Below are positions 33,447 to 42,540 of a stretch of DNA of 64,000 bases, one piece after another (the stretch's first letter is position 1; every line of letters starts with the position of its first letter). This stretch comes from an uncultured Prevotellaceae bacterium (GTDB lineage: Bacteria; Bacteroidota; Bacteroidia; Bacteroidales; Bacteroidaceae): the NCBI GenBank assembly GCA_946188395.1, contig CAMHUU010000009.1:18980-82979 (forward strand). Direction: 5' to 3'. A program made the translations under genes and the position numbers. The notes beneath the pieces are model-generated. The model searched no databases, had not been told where the DNA came from, and saw only the letters and a list, made by a program, of their open reading frames with translations.

Positions 33447-33520
33447 AAATGAGAGCGAGGCTCTCATTTCCGAACGTGAATCACCTCGATACGTGTATCA
33501 AGGTGATGGTTAAGTAAAAC
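33447..33520 (+). terminator. Two consecutive hairpins after the Omp28 cluster
   Basis: GAAATGAGAG / CTCTCATTTC (33447-33472) and ATCACCT..GATACgtGTATC..AGGTGAT (about 33480-33510). Neither has a long T tract, so RNA-stabilising or factor-dependent termination is possible. The second arm recreates the gene's last codons: AAGGTGATGGTTAAGT is found at both 33427 and 33503. Confidence 0.5.
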
Positions 33521-33539
33521 AACGTTTTTATCCATCATA

Positions 33540-33574
33540 AAAAAGAGGGTACTCCATGTTGGAATACCCTCTTA
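33540..33574 (-). terminator. Intrinsic terminator of the FadL-like gene
   Basis: On the minus strand, AAGAGGGTA / TACCCTCTT stem, 11-base loop, then T-rich tail, 23 bases after the stop codon at 33597. Confidence 0.85.
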
Positions 33575-33596
33575 TTGTTGGTATGCAGTATCTTTC

Positions 33597-35075
33597 TTAG
33601 AAGTCCAGCTGACAGCCTACGCCAAGCACGCGGTTGGTGCGGGTGAAACTGTCGCTGACGCCAGCCGTAGGATAGTCGTTACGGTTGTAGTTGTCGTAGT
33701 TGGTCTGGAAATAGGCTGCCGAGAGGGTGACGTTGTCCTTCACCTTGTAGCTGAAGCCCAGACCGATGCTGTAGCTGTTGACTACGAACGACATGTCGTT
33801 CATGTAGCGGTCGGAGAGTCCGTAGCGGGTTAGCTGTCCACCGCAAGACACATTCAGACGGTCGGTGACGTCCCATTCGACACCAGCCAGAAACTCGTTG
33901 GTGTTATGGTCGAGCAGTTCCTGCGTGTTGTTATACCAGCTGGCATCCTTGTCGAAATAGTGGTGCCAGCCGAGGTTGAGGCTAACCTCATCGATGGGCT
34001 TCCACTGTGCACCGACAGTGAGCAGGGCAGGGGCGTCCTCGTTGACTTTCTCGCCATCGCGGAAACGGTTGACGGCGGCAATCTCGCTGGCTTCGTTGAC
34101 GGTTGACTCGTTCTTCATGCGAATCTGTGTCTTGAACTCGTACTTGGCAGCGAAATTAAAGTTCTTATATTTCCAGTCTACGCCAATGACGGGGGCAATG
34201 CCCAAACCATCCTGGTTACACAGCAGGTTCACTCCCTGGGCATATTTCTGCAACTGCAGCAGACTCTCTCGGGTACCTTCCAGCTGGGCCTGCTTGGCCA
34301 CCAGTTCTGCAGGAGCGGTGGCACCGGCAGCCTCGTACTGCGCAATGGCGGCATTGACCAGGTCGAGACCATTGTTGACGGTTGTAGAAGAATACTGCAG
34401 GAAATCGGCGAAGTCGTAGTAGCCGGCCTCAGTCTTCACCTGGATGTTGCTGATCTTGGCCTTGTAGGTGGCATCGCCGTAAAGCAGGCGCAGACCACCA
34501 TAGACCGACAGGTTGGGGTAAATCTTATAGGCAGCACCTAACTGAATGCCATAGTAATACTGGCGGCCCTTCATATAGCTGTCCATATCGTAACCCTGGG
34601 CACCCAGCGGCTGCAGCATGTGGGCAATGCTACCCACGACACTCTCGAAAGAGCCCAAACCATCGGCAAACTCACACGAGCCACCACCTCCAGGTACGGA
34701 GAGGTTGAACTGCAAACTCCAATTACCTTTATTATAGGCACCCTGCAGCGAAGGAATGATGGGGGCATCGGCTACACCCTCGAACTCCTTCGTAGACAGT
34801 CCACCATTTTTCTTACCCAGCGCAAAAACGGGATTGGTAGACGTGATGGTACGTGTCTGGTGGGCATACTGCCAATTGAAGGCCACATGGAATCCTTCGG
34901 GCATAAAAGCTACACCGGCAGGGTTCGAATAGACGCCATCGAGGCCGATAGCGGCATCGCGGGCGGGATTCTTCAAAAACGAAATACTTTGGTTGGTGTT
35001 GGTGAGGATACCGCCAGCCATGGCGCTCACCGTTGTCATCGTGAAAGCAATCAGCGAAAATACAATCTTTTTCAT
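33597..35075 (-). CDS. OmpP1/FadL-family outer-membrane transporter
   Basis: 492 aa with signal peptide MKKIVFSLIAFTMTTVSAMA. The FadL-type N-terminal hatch reads SISFLKNPARDAAIGLDGVYSNPAGVAFM. Repeated amphipathic barrel strands follow (SVYGGLRLLYGDATYKA; SLNLGWHHYFDKDASWYNN), and the protein ends VLGVGCQLDF with a terminal Phe typical of barrels. Members carry hydrophobic molecules such as fatty acids across the outer membrane. An extra helical stretch (DLVNAAIAQYEAAGATAPAE...) lies mid-barrel. Own promoter candidate at 35109. Confidence 0.9.
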   Translation of the reverse strand: MKKIVFSLIAFTMTTVSAMAGGILTNTNQSISFLKNPARDAAIGLDGVYSNPAGVAFMPEGFHVAFNWQYAHQTRTITSTNPVFALGKKNGGLSTKEFEGVADAPIIPSLQGAYNKGNWSLQFNLSVPGGGGSCEFADGLGSFESVVGSIAHMLQPLGAQGYDMDSYMKGRQYYYGIQLGAAYKIYPNLSVYGGLRLLYGDATYKAKISNIQVKTEAGYYDFADFLQYSSTTVNNGLDLVNAAIAQYEAAGATAPAELVAKQAQLEGTRESLLQLQKYAQGVNLLCNQDGLGIAPVIGVDWKYKNFNFAAKYEFKTQIRMKNESTVNEASEIAAVNRFRDGEKVNEDAPALLTVGAQWKPIDEVSLNLGWHHYFDKDASWYNNTQELLDHNTNEFLAGVEWDVTDRLNVSCGGQLTRYGLSDRYMNDMSFVVNSYSIGLGFSYKVKDNVTLSAAYFQTNYDNYNRNDYPTAGVSDSFTRTNRVLGVGCQLDF

Positions 35076-35265
35076 TACTATTTAATTAATTTTTGCTTAA
35101 AACGGCCGCAAAGGTACGGTAATTGCACAAAACTGCGGTAAGAGTGCAAAAATAATTAACGCTTATTAACTAAAACATGCACATTTTCTGCACAAATGTG
35201 CCAAAGTGTGCATATTTTTGTGTACGAACACAGTAAATCTCCACTCACTACTCTCCACTTACCAC
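35076..35265 (-). promoter_or_regulatory. Intergenic region with promoter and TGCAC-rich palindromes
   Basis: CAAAGGTA (35109-35116) reads TACCTTTG on the minus strand, a promoter for the FadL-like gene. The 60 bases beyond it repeat TGCA words: GTGCAAAAA, GCACATTT tctgcac AAATGTGC (a perfect 8-bp inverted repeat at about 35178-35200) and GTGTGCATA. These could be regulator sites. A CACTTACCACTCACT micro-repeat (35240-35270) precedes the pgpH stop. Confidence 0.5.
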
Positions 35266-37314
35266 TCACTTCTCCGAGGGATAACTGACGCGTGTGTGGT
35301 AGATGGTCTTGAGTTTCTCGATGAGCACGGTCTTGGCATACTGTATGTCGCGGAACGTGATGGGGCACTCGCGGAAGAATCCATCGGACACCTGGGTGTC
35401 AACAATGCGCTCTACAAGACTGCGAATGCTGGCCTCTGTGTAGTCGGGCAGCGAGCGTGACGCAGCCTCTACACCATCGGCCATCATCAGACAGGCTTGT
35501 TCACGGGTAAAGGGATTCGGTCCGGGATAGGTGAACAGCAGTTCATCGACTGGTTCATCGGGATGCTCGTTCTTATAGCGAATGAAGAAGAACTTCGCCT
35601 TGCCCTGTCCGTGGTGGGTGGCAATGAAGTCGCGGATGACTTTAGGCAGATTGCTTTTATCGGCCATCTTGAGACCTTCGGTGACATGACTGATAATGTA
35701 TTGTGCCGATTCAATATCGGTGAGCATCTCGTGGGGATCGATGCCCGACTGGTTCTCGGTGTAATAGATCGGATTAGCCAGCTTGCCGATGTCGTGATAC
35801 AACGCTCCGGTACGCACCAGCTGTGCATCGGCTCCGATTTTATTGGCTATCTCACCGGCAAGATTAGCCACCTGGATAGAATGGTTGAAGGTTCCTGGAG
35901 CAACCTCGCTCATACGACGGAGCAATGGACTGTTGGTATTCGAGAGTTCGATGAGCGTGATGTCGCTGGTGAATCCGAAGACCTTCTCGATGAGGTAGAG
36001 CAGAGGATAGGCGAAGAGCAGGGCTACACCGTTAACGAGCAGGTAGTTGTACGTAGAATAGTCGATCATGGTGAGCTCAGTGGTGCGTGTCCAGTCGAAA
36101 GCCAGGTTTACAGCCATCGCAGCGAGGGTGATGATGACGGCTGAGCGGAACAGCTGTGAACGTTGTGCCAGTTCGCGCAGACTATTGATGGCTACCAGAC
36201 CAGCGACCGTTTGTACGACCACGAACTGGAAGGGATGTTGGAGCATCAGCGCACAGATGAATACCATGGTGATGTGCGTCATGAAGGCGGTGCGGGAATC
36301 CATGAAGACGCGTATGAAGATAGGCACCATCGCATACGGCAGGATAAAGACATGGATAAACATATTGCGCACAAGCAGTGCGGTGAGCAGTGCGAATAGG
36401 ATGATGAGAGCGTAGAGCATCGTAAGACTACGCGGCTTATCGAAATAGTCCTTGCGGTAGAGCGTCAGATAGAGCGTAAAGCAGATCATAAGTATCATGA
36501 CATACAGTATCTGGCCGAGTAGCGATATCTGGTTCTGTGTGCGGTCTTGATTGCGACGGTCGTTTTCCTTGAGGTAAGACTGTATGACGTGATAGGTTTG
36601 CTGGGTGACAATCTCACCACGGTCTACGATGCGCTCGCCTTTTTGTACGAGACCACTCGCCAATGGGATGTTTGAGATGAGTTCGTTACGGCTTGACTCA
36701 CTACGTGTGCGGTCGTACGAGAGGTTGGGAACGATATAGTTGTTGAGGTTAAGTCGTTGGAGCAGAGCACGGTGTGGAGCCAGTTTCTCGTCAGCAAAGA
36801 GCTGCTCGTAGGCCGTCTTGGCGGAGTAGATCTCCATGACGGAAACACTGCTGGCCTGCTTGTGATTGACAACACGTATCATGCTGGCGGTGTCGTGGTG
36901 TAGGGCCTCGTACTGATCGGCAGGCATGATTCCTTGCTGATAGAGACTGTGCAGACGGTTGGTAATGACGCTGATGTAATCGTTGGGAAGGTCGGGTATA
37001 CCGTCGGCATAGTCTGTCGTGAACTTGCGTACCATGCGTACCTCGGTGTTCTCGTCGTAATTGTAATAGGGTTCGTAGTTACGAAGCACACTGTCACGCT
37101 CATGACGTATGGTGGCATCTGATTTTAGTACAGGGAAGTCGAAGGGTGCCGTGAGCTCGGCATAGCGCCAGGGCTTTCCTTGTTCGACAGCGAAACTGTT
37201 CGTGGTGTCGTGGGGCATAGCCCAGACCACAATGGCCACCGTGGTGATGACGAGGGCGGAACGTATCAGCAAATTGCGCCAAAAGGCGTTGTCTTTGAAG
37301 GATAAATTGTTCAT
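35266..37314 (-). CDS. pgpH: PgpH-like 7TM-HD phosphodiesterase (cyclic di-AMP hydrolase family)
   Basis: ATG at complement 37312-37314 (MNNLSFKDNAFWRNLLIRS) follows the promoter; the track start is 16 codons earlier, beyond the -7 box. 682 aa: one N-terminal helix, a large extracytoplasmic domain (about 40-270), seven helices (about 275-450), then an HD domain with NHSIQVANLAGEIANKIG (about 475), LYHDIGKLANPIYY (about 507) and FIATHHGQGKAKFF. The order matches 7TMR-HDED-7TM-HD proteins such as Listeria PgpH, which hydrolyse c-di-AMP. Probable role: second-messenger turnover in turgor or cell-wall control. Confidence 0.93.
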   Translation of the reverse strand: MNNLSFKDNAFWRNLLIRSALVITTVAIVVWAMPHDTTNSFAVEQGKPWRYAELTAPFDFPVLKSDATIRHERDSVLRNYEPYYNYDENTEVRMVRKFTTDYADGIPDLPNDYISVITNRLHSLYQQGIMPADQYEALHHDTASMIRVVNHKQASSVSVMEIYSAKTAYEQLFADEKLAPHRALLQRLNLNNYIVPNLSYDRTRSESSRNELISNIPLASGLVQKGERIVDRGEIVTQQTYHVIQSYLKENDRRNQDRTQNQISLLGQILYVMILMICFTLYLTLYRKDYFDKPRSLTMLYALIILFALLTALLVRNMFIHVFILPYAMVPIFIRVFMDSRTAFMTHITMVFICALMLQHPFQFVVVQTVAGLVAINSLRELAQRSQLFRSAVIITLAAMAVNLAFDWTRTTELTMIDYSTYNYLLVNGVALLFAYPLLYLIEKVFGFTSDITLIELSNTNSPLLRRMSEVAPGTFNHSIQVANLAGEIANKIGADAQLVRTGALYHDIGKLANPIYYTENQSGIDPHEMLTDIESAQYIISHVTEGLKMADKSNLPKVIRDFIATHHGQGKAKFFFIRYKNEHPDEPVDELLFTYPGPNPFTREQACLMMADGVEAASRSLPDYTEASIRSLVERIVDTQVSDGFFRECPITFRDIQYAKTVLIEKLKTIYHTRVSYPSEK

Positions 37315-37332
37315 CTGCACGTGATTTTGCTG

Positions 37333-37340
37333 CAAAGATA
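37333..37340 (-). promoter_or_regulatory. Promoter -7 box for pgpH
   Basis: CAAAGATA reads TATCTTTG on the minus strand, 18 bases before the pgpH ATG. Confidence 0.7.
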
Positions 37341-37346
37341 CAAAAT

Positions 37347-37392
37347 AATTGATAATTGACAATTGATAATTGATAATTATTTAGTAATTTTG
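37347..37392 (+). promoter_or_regulatory. Micro-repeat and promoter for gltX
   Basis: Tandem ATTGATA/ATTGACA words (37347-37380), the same words as in the riboswitch arm at 16517, sit between two divergent promoters. TAATTTTG at 37385-37392 is the gltX -7 box. Confidence 0.7.
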
Positions 37393-37412
37393 CAGCCAAA
37401 ATATAATAATGT

Positions 37413-38930
37413 ATGGCAGAAAGAAGAGTTAGGGTGCGTTTTGCACCTAGTCCCACGGGGGCTTTACATATTGGCGGCGTACGTACCGCACTTTATAATT
37501 ACCTGTTTGCCCGTCAGCATGGCGGCGACCTGGTATTCCGTATTGAAGACACCGACTCCACACGTTTCGTACCTGGAGCCGAGGAGTATATCATCGAGTC
37601 GTTCAAGTGGCTGGGTATCCAGTTCGACGAGGGCGTGTCGTTTGGTGGCGACAAAGGTCCCTACCGTCAGAGCGAGCGTCGCGACATCTACAAGAAGTAT
37701 GTGCAGCAGTTGCTGGATGCTGACAAGGCGTATATTGCCTTCGATACTCCCCAGGAGTTAGAGGCCAAGCGTGCTGAGATTCAGAATTTCCAGTACGACT
37801 GTCATACACGTAGTCAGATGCGTAACTCGCTGACACTGTCGAAGGACGAGGTCGATGCACTGATTGCCGATGGTCATCAGTATGTGGTACGCTTCAAGGT
37901 TGAGGCTGGACAAGAGATCCTGGTCAACGACTTGATTCGTGGTGAGGTACGCGTGAAGAGCGACATCTGCGACGATAAGGTGCTCTACAAGAGTGCTGAC
38001 GAGTTGCCCACCTATCATCTGGCCAATATCGTTGATGATCATCTGATGGAGATTTCGCACGTCATTCGTGGTGAGGAGTGGTTGCCTAGTGCTCCATTGC
38101 ACGTCATGTTGTATCGTGCCTTTGGCTGGGAGGATACCATGCCGCAGTTTGCTCACCTGCCCCTGTTGCTGAAACCTGATGGCAAGGGAAAACTGTCGAA
38201 GCGTGATGGCGACCGTTTGGGCTTCCCCGTGTTCCCATTGGAATGGAAAGACCCCAAGACTGGCGAAACGTCTCGCGGCTATCGTGAGGACGGCTATTTC
38301 CCTGAGGCTGTCATCAACTTCTTGGCGCTGTTGGGATGGAATCCGGGTACTGAACAGGAGATTTTCTCGCTGGACGAGCTGGTTCCACTGTTCGATATCT
38401 CCAAGTGTTCGAAGGCTGGTGCCAAGTTTGCCTACGACAAGGGCATTTGGTTTAACCATGAGTATATCCTGATGAAGTCTGCTGAGGAGATTGCCCAGCT
38501 GTTCTTCCCCATTGTCAAGGAACATTGTCCTGACGAGACGCTGGAGCGTGTCACGAAAGTAACAGCCATGATGAAAGACCGTGTGTCGTTTGTCAAGGAA
38601 CTGTGGCCCCTGTGCTCGTTCTTCTTCGTGGCTCCTACGGAGTACGACGAGAAGACAGTCAAGAAGCGCTGGAAGGAAGACAGTGCAGCACAACTGACCG
38701 AACTTATCGCTGTGCTCGAGGGCATTGACGACTTCTCGTTGGAGAATCAGGAGCAGATTGTCCATCAGTGGATTGAGCAGAAGGAGTATAAGTTGGGTAA
38801 CATCATGAATGCTTGGCGACTGACGCTCGTTGGCGAGGGTAAGGGCCCGGGCATGTTCGATATCTCGGCCTTCTTGGGCAAGGAAGAAACCATCCGTCGC
38901 ATGAAGCGCGCCATCGAAGTGTTGTCGTAA
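37413..38930 (+). CDS. gltX: Glutamate--tRNA ligase
   Basis: 505 aa class I aminoacyl-tRNA synthetase. The HIGH-type motif is in [19 protein letters not shown] (about 7-25). Glu-specific motifs are VFRIEDTD and [15 protein letters not shown]; the KMSKS-type motif is [14 protein letters not shown] (about 260). The C-terminal anticodon-binding helices end [10 protein letters not shown]. It charges tRNA-Glu. The next gene (waaA) starts 30 bases downstream, after a CGTAATAA micro-repeat, and is probably co-transcribed. Confidence 0.98.
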   Translation: MAERRVRVRFAPSPTGALHIGGVRTALYNYLFARQHGGDLVFRIEDTDSTRFVPGAEEYIIESFKWLGIQFDEGVSFGGDKGPYRQSERRDIYKKYVQQLLDADKAYIAFDTPQELEAKRAEIQNFQYDCHTRSQMRNSLTLSKDEVDALIADGHQYVVRFKVEAGQEILVNDLIRGEVRVKSDICDDKVLYKSADELPTYHLANIVDDHLMEISHVIRGEEWLPSAPLHVMLYRAFGWEDTMPQFAHLPLLLKPDGKGKLSKRDGDRLGFPVFPLEWKDPKTGETSRGYREDGYFPEAVINFLALLGWNPGTEQEIFSLDELVPLFDISKCSKAGAKFAYDKGIWFNHEYILMKSAEEIAQLFFPIVKEHCPDETLERVTKVTAMMKDRVSFVKELWPLCSFFFVAPTEYDEKTVKKRWKEDSAAQLTELIAVLEGIDDFSLENQEQIVHQWIEQKEYKLGNIMNAWRLTLVGEGKGPGMFDISAFLGKEETIRRMKRAIEVLS

Positions 38931-38960
38931 TAACGTAATATCGTAATAACGGTATACCGA

Positions 38961-40247
38961 ATGTATAATTTAATTATCTATCTTTACCAGTTAGGAATCA
39001 TCGTCGCGAGCCTTTTCAACGAGAAAGTTCGCAAGATGTGGCATGGTGAGCGTGAAGCGTATCGTGTCCTGAAAGAGAAGGTCGATCCTAACGCTAAGTA
39101 CGTGTGGTTTCATGCTGCCTCGCTGGGTGAGTTTGAACAGGGGCGTCCGCTGATGGAACAGCTTCGTCGCGAGCATCCGGAATACAAGATCCTGCTGACA
39201 TTCTTCTCGCCTTCGGGGTATGAGGTGCGCAAGAATTATGAAGGTGCCGACATCATCTGCTATCTGCCGCTGGACACCATCACCAATGCCCGTCGCTTCC
39301 TGCGTGCTGTACGTCCTGTGATGGCGTTCTTCATCAAATACGAATTCTGGTACAACTACCTGCACATTCTGAAGCATCGTCAGGTTCCGGTCTATAGTGT
39401 GTCCAGCATTTTCCGTCCTGACCAGATCTTCTTCCGTTGGTACGGACGTCAGTATAGTCGTGTGCTCAACTGTTTTACACATTTCTTCGTACAGAATGAG
39501 GTCAGTCGCGAGTTGCTGGCCAAACTGCATATCACCAATGTGACGGTGGTAGGTGACACGCGTTTCGACCGTGTGCTGCAAATCAAGGCTGCAGCCAAAC
39601 AACTGCCCATTGTGGAACAGTTTTTGAAGGAGTCAGGAGTCAGGAGTCAGGAGCCAGGAGACGGTCCGAAGGTGTTTGTCGCCGGTTCTTCATGGCAACC
39701 CGATGAAGAAATTTTTATTCCTTTCTTCAATGAGCATCAGGATTGGAAACTCATCATTGCTCCCCACGTGATTGGCGAAGACCATCTTCAACAGATTGAG
39801 AAACAACTTGATGCGATTGGCTTTAGTCATGCCCGTTATACAAAACTAGCAGCCCAGGGAGATACTACTCCCCTCGCCTTTTGGAGAGGGGATGGGGGTG
39901 AGGCTTTAATCATCGACTGTTTTGGTTTGTTGTCGAGCATTTATCATTATGGCGACGTGACCTATGTGGGTGGTGGCTTTGGCGTGAGCATCCATAACAC
40001 GTTAGAGGCGGCTGTGTGGGATAAACCTGTTATCTTTGGCCCCGAAAACAAGAAGTTCCAGGAAGCCCAGGGTCTGAAGGCCTGTGGTGGTGGCTTGGAG
40101 ATTACGTGTGCCGAGGATTTCAACCGTATCATGCAGCGTTTCATCACTGAACCGCAGACAATAGAAGAGGCTGGACGTCAGGCTGGCGCTTTTGTGAAGC
40201 AGATGACGGGAGCTACGGAGAAGATTCTGGCTGATATTAAATTGTAA
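38961..40247 (+). CDS. waaA: 3-deoxy-D-manno-octulosonic acid (Kdo) transferase
   Basis: 428 aa. The N-terminal helix is a membrane anchor. Family motifs: WFHAASLGEFEQGRPLMEQL (about 48-67), ILLTFFSPSGYEVRKNY, IKYEFWYNYLH and VVGDTRFDRV in the acceptor domain; YVGGGFGVSIHNTLEAAVW and VIFGPENKKF in the GT-B donor domain. It adds Kdo to lipid A precursor on the cytoplasmic face of the inner membrane. Two in-frame repeats interrupt it: a CAGGAGT tandem (ESGVRSQEPGD, about 223-233) at the inter-domain linker and an inverted REP-like element (TTPLAFWRGDGGEA, about 300-314). Confidence 0.96.
   Translation: MYNLIIYLYQLGIIVASLFNEKVRKMWHGEREAYRVLKEKVDPNAKYVWFHAASLGEFEQGRPLMEQLRREHPEYKILLTFFSPSGYEVRKNYEGADIICYLPLDTITNARRFLRAVRPVMAFFIKYEFWYNYLHILKHRQVPVYSVSSIFRPDQIFFRWYGRQYSRVLNCFTHFFVQNEVSRELLAKLHITNVTVVGDTRFDRVLQIKAAAKQLPIVEQFLKESGVRSQEPGDGPKVFVAGSSWQPDEEIFIPFFNEHQDWKLIIAPHVIGEDHLQQIEKQLDAIGFSHARYTKLAAQGDTTPLAFWRGDGGEALIIDCFGLLSSIYHYGDVTYVGGGFGVSIHNTLEAAVWDKPVIFGPENKKFQEAQGLKACGGGLEITCAEDFNRIMQRFITEPQTIEEAGRQAGAFVKQMTGATEKILADIKL
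39629..39660 (+). repeat. In-frame tandem micro-repeat in waaA (CAGGAGT units)
   Basis: Four near-copies of CAGGAGT, encoding SGVRSQEPG, at the linker between the two GT-B domains. Confidence 0.75.
39867..39905 (-). repeat. REP-like element in frame in waaA
   Basis: ACTCCCCTCGCC TTTTGGAGAGGGG ATGGGGGTGAG is the inverse of the element in btuB at 17531-17566. Confidence 0.75.
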
Positions 40248-40275
40248 ATCGTACATTGTCAAATCGTAAATTGAT

Positions 40276-40824
40276 ATGGCATTAATCAAAAGTTATCGCG
40301 GTCTGACTCCCATGTGGGGCAAGGACTGCTATTTTAGTGAGAACGCCACGATAGTGGGCGATGTAACCATGGGTGACGAGTGCTCGGTATGGTTCAATGC
40401 CGTAGTACGTGGCGATGTGGCTCCTATCACCATTGGCAACTGCACCAATGTACAGGATGGTTCCTGTGTCCATGTGACTCATGAAACGGGTCCTACGCAT
40501 ATCGGCAGCTATGTGACCATTGGCCATAACGTCACCGTACATGCCTGTACCATTCACGATCATGCACTGATTGGTATGGGTGCTACCTTGCTGGACGGCT
40601 GTGAGGTGGGTGAAGGTGCTATTGTCGCAGCTGGTGCCTTGGTGTTGCAGAACACGAAGATTGGCCCTCATGAGATTTGGGGTGGTGTTCCTGCAAAGTA
40701 TATCAAGCCCACACGCCCTGGACAGACGGACAATGCAGAGCATTATGTGGCCTATTCAAAGTATTATATCGAAGAGGATTCAAATAATTGTTATACCGAT
40801 GAAGAAGAATATCAAACTGTTTAG
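40276..40824 (+). CDS. Gamma-carbonic-anhydrase-like left-handed beta-helix protein
   Basis: 182 aa of hexapeptide repeats (CYFSENATIVGDVTMGDECSVWFNAVVRGD). The metal histidine positions of the gamma-CA/YrdA family are visible: GSCVHVTHETGPTHIG and TIGHNVTVHACTIHDHALIGMGA. The C-terminal extension is acidic. YrdA-type proteins are zinc trimers with unproven carbonic anhydrase activity. Its 3' end overlaps the next start by 26 bases. Confidence 0.92.
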   Translation: MALIKSYRGLTPMWGKDCYFSENATIVGDVTMGDECSVWFNAVVRGDVAPITIGNCTNVQDGSCVHVTHETGPTHIGSYVTIGHNVTVHACTIHDHALIGMGATLLDGCEVGEGAIVAAGALVLQNTKIGPHEIWGGVPAKYIKPTRPGQTDNAEHYVAYSKYYIEEDSNNCYTDEEEYQTV

Positions 40825-41440
40825 TATGACGCTGTGCTGCTTGGCAGTCATGGCTTTGTCGTCGTGTCTGAGTAGCAATGACGACGACAATAAGAATCAG
40901 GAGAAAGAATGGCAGGAATGGGTGAAGGCCTTCCAGGCAGAAGTTCTTGCTGCTCATGGCAGCTATGCAGGCTTTATGTATTTCCAGCCCGACGAAAAGG
41001 TGTCGGCACTGGATTCTATTGCTGCCGAATGGGATATTGTCAGCGATACGATTCTTGAACTGCGCAGTGTACCTACCAGCCTGCTCGTTGATAGGTTGTC
41101 AGAGAAGCATCAGGCTTTGAAGGATGCCGTCATTGCTTTGGGAACTGTCAATATGCAGGTAAAGATTGGCTTTAATGTATATTATAAGTCTCCATTGCTG
41201 TTTTATGTGTATCCGGAACCTGTCACGATGAATGTGAACGTCGACGGAGAGAACAAGACGGTAGTGGTTAATTTCTATAATACGGAAACCAATACCCAGA
41301 GTTTCGGTCAGTGCCTGGTGTCCGATGGCAGTTGCCTGCTAAGGTTATATCCCAAGGATATTACGGAAGACGGGAAAGGCGTGAAGTCCTTTACTACGAT
41401 TGACTACGCGTTTATTTACTGGCTTGGCAAGAAACGGTAG
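40799..41440 (+). CDS. DUF4840-type lipoprotein
   Basis: The track start lies far inside the previous gene. ATG 40799 gives a lipoprotein signal (LFSMTLCCLAVMALSSC) followed by LSSNDDDN, an acidic motif. 213 aa, beta-rich, no catalytic motif; it resembles the Bacteroidota DUF4840 family of unknown function. It overlaps the beta-helix gene by 26 bases upstream and runs 29 bases into the convergent metallophosphoesterase gene. Confidence 0.8.
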   Translation: MKKNIKLFSMTLCCLAVMALSSCLSSNDDDNKNQEKEWQEWVKAFQAEVLAAHGSYAGFMYFQPDEKVSALDSIAAEWDIVSDTILELRSVPTSLLVDRLSEKHQALKDAVIALGTVNMQVKIGFNVYYKSPLLFYVYPEPVTMNVNVDGENKTVVVNFYNTETNTQSFGQCLVSDGSCLLRLYPKDITEDGKGVKSFTTIDYAFIYWLGKKR

Positions 41441-42515
41441 CCACCACATACTCTGAACGCGTTCCAATACGGAACTTACCTCCCCAAATGCCCATACCAC
41501 TGCTGACATAGTAGCGGGTGTTGCCGCGTTGGTGGGGTCCGAAGGCACATTCGTAGACGTGCTCGGTAATCCATGAGATAGGCCATACCTGTCCGTGGTG
41601 GGTATGTCCGCTGAATTGGAAGTCAATGCCCTGACGCTCTGCCTGTTCCAAATGGTAGGGCTGGTGGTCGAGCAGGATGGTGTATTTCCCCTTATCGGCC
41701 TGTTTCATGATAACTCCCAGTGAGTCACGGTGCATATTTGTACGGTCATCACGGCCTATGATGCAGAGGTCGCCAACAACAGTGGCACTGTCTTGCAGCA
41801 GATGGATGCCGGCATCTTTGTAGAATTGGCGTGCAGCAGGTTCACTGCTGTAGTATTCGTGATTACCCAGACAGGCATAAACGGGTGCCTGAATGCGCTG
41901 AAATTCTTCGTGCATCTTTTCTTCCAACAAGGGACGCATACTCATATCAATAATGTCACCGGCAATAAGTACTAGATCAGGTTGCTCGCTGTTGATGATA
42001 TCTACCCAGCGGTGCAGTTCCTTGCGTGGATTGTGGTATCCGATGTGCAGGTCGCTCAACAGCACCAGCTTCAGGGACTTTGCCATGGGCTTGTTGGTGG
42101 TTAGTGTCAGCGTCTCGCGATACTTGTTCTGATAGTGCAGGTTGCCATAGAGAAACAGTCCGAACATCACCACGCAGATAGCTCCTGCTGTCCACCAGTT
42201 CTGATATAATAAGGTACGCGGAACCAGATGTACAAGTCGCCCAAAGTCAAGCACTAGGAAGATGATGACCAGATAGAGCAGGATAAATACACTCGATGTG
42301 CCGATTTCGTATACGGCAGTAGCTGCCGATAGCGACAGATGGTTCATCATGCCCCTCATGCCTGCAAACATCAGGAAAAAGGAACCCGCCATCAGCAAGA
42401 TAATCAGTGTTTTCCATATGGCTCCTAGGGGTAATAGACACCAAATGTGCCAAGCTATATAACTAATGCCCGCAAAAGGCAATAACGTAAAAATCAACAT
42501 CCACATCATCTTCAT
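41412..42515 (-). CDS. Membrane metallophosphoesterase (calcineurin-like)
   Basis: 367 aa. Four predicted helices occupy the first 140 residues, then a calcineurin-like domain with the metal-site motifs VLLSDLHIGYHNP (about 153), LVLIAGDIID, YACLGNHEYYSS and FQFSGHTHHGQVWP. It resembles YaeI/YkuE-type phosphoesterases, some of which act on lipid phosphates. It follows the AgcS gene by 25 bases on the same strand, so the pair may be co-transcribed. Confidence 0.92.
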   Translation of the reverse strand: MKMMWMLIFTLLPFAGISYIAWHIWCLLPLGAIWKTLIILLMAGSFFLMFAGMRGMMNHLSLSAATAVYEIGTSSVFILLYLVIIFLVLDFGRLVHLVPRTLLYQNWWTAGAICVVMFGLFLYGNLHYQNKYRETLTLTTNKPMAKSLKLVLLSDLHIGYHNPRKELHRWVDIINSEQPDLVLIAGDIIDMSMRPLLEEKMHEEFQRIQAPVYACLGNHEYYSSEPAARQFYKDAGIHLLQDSATVVGDLCIIGRDDRTNMHRDSLGVIMKQADKGKYTILLDHQPYHLEQAERQGIDFQFSGHTHHGQVWPISWITEHVYECAFGPHQRGNTRYYVSSGMGIWGGKFRIGTRSEYVVATVSCQASK

Positions 42516-42540
42516 TTTTTATTTTTTATTTAGCGCAGCG

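Noticed and set aside
40571-40798. N-terminal extension of the DUF4840 frame in the ORF track
   Set aside because: It lies within the beta-helix gene in another frame. The lipoprotein signal starts at 40799.
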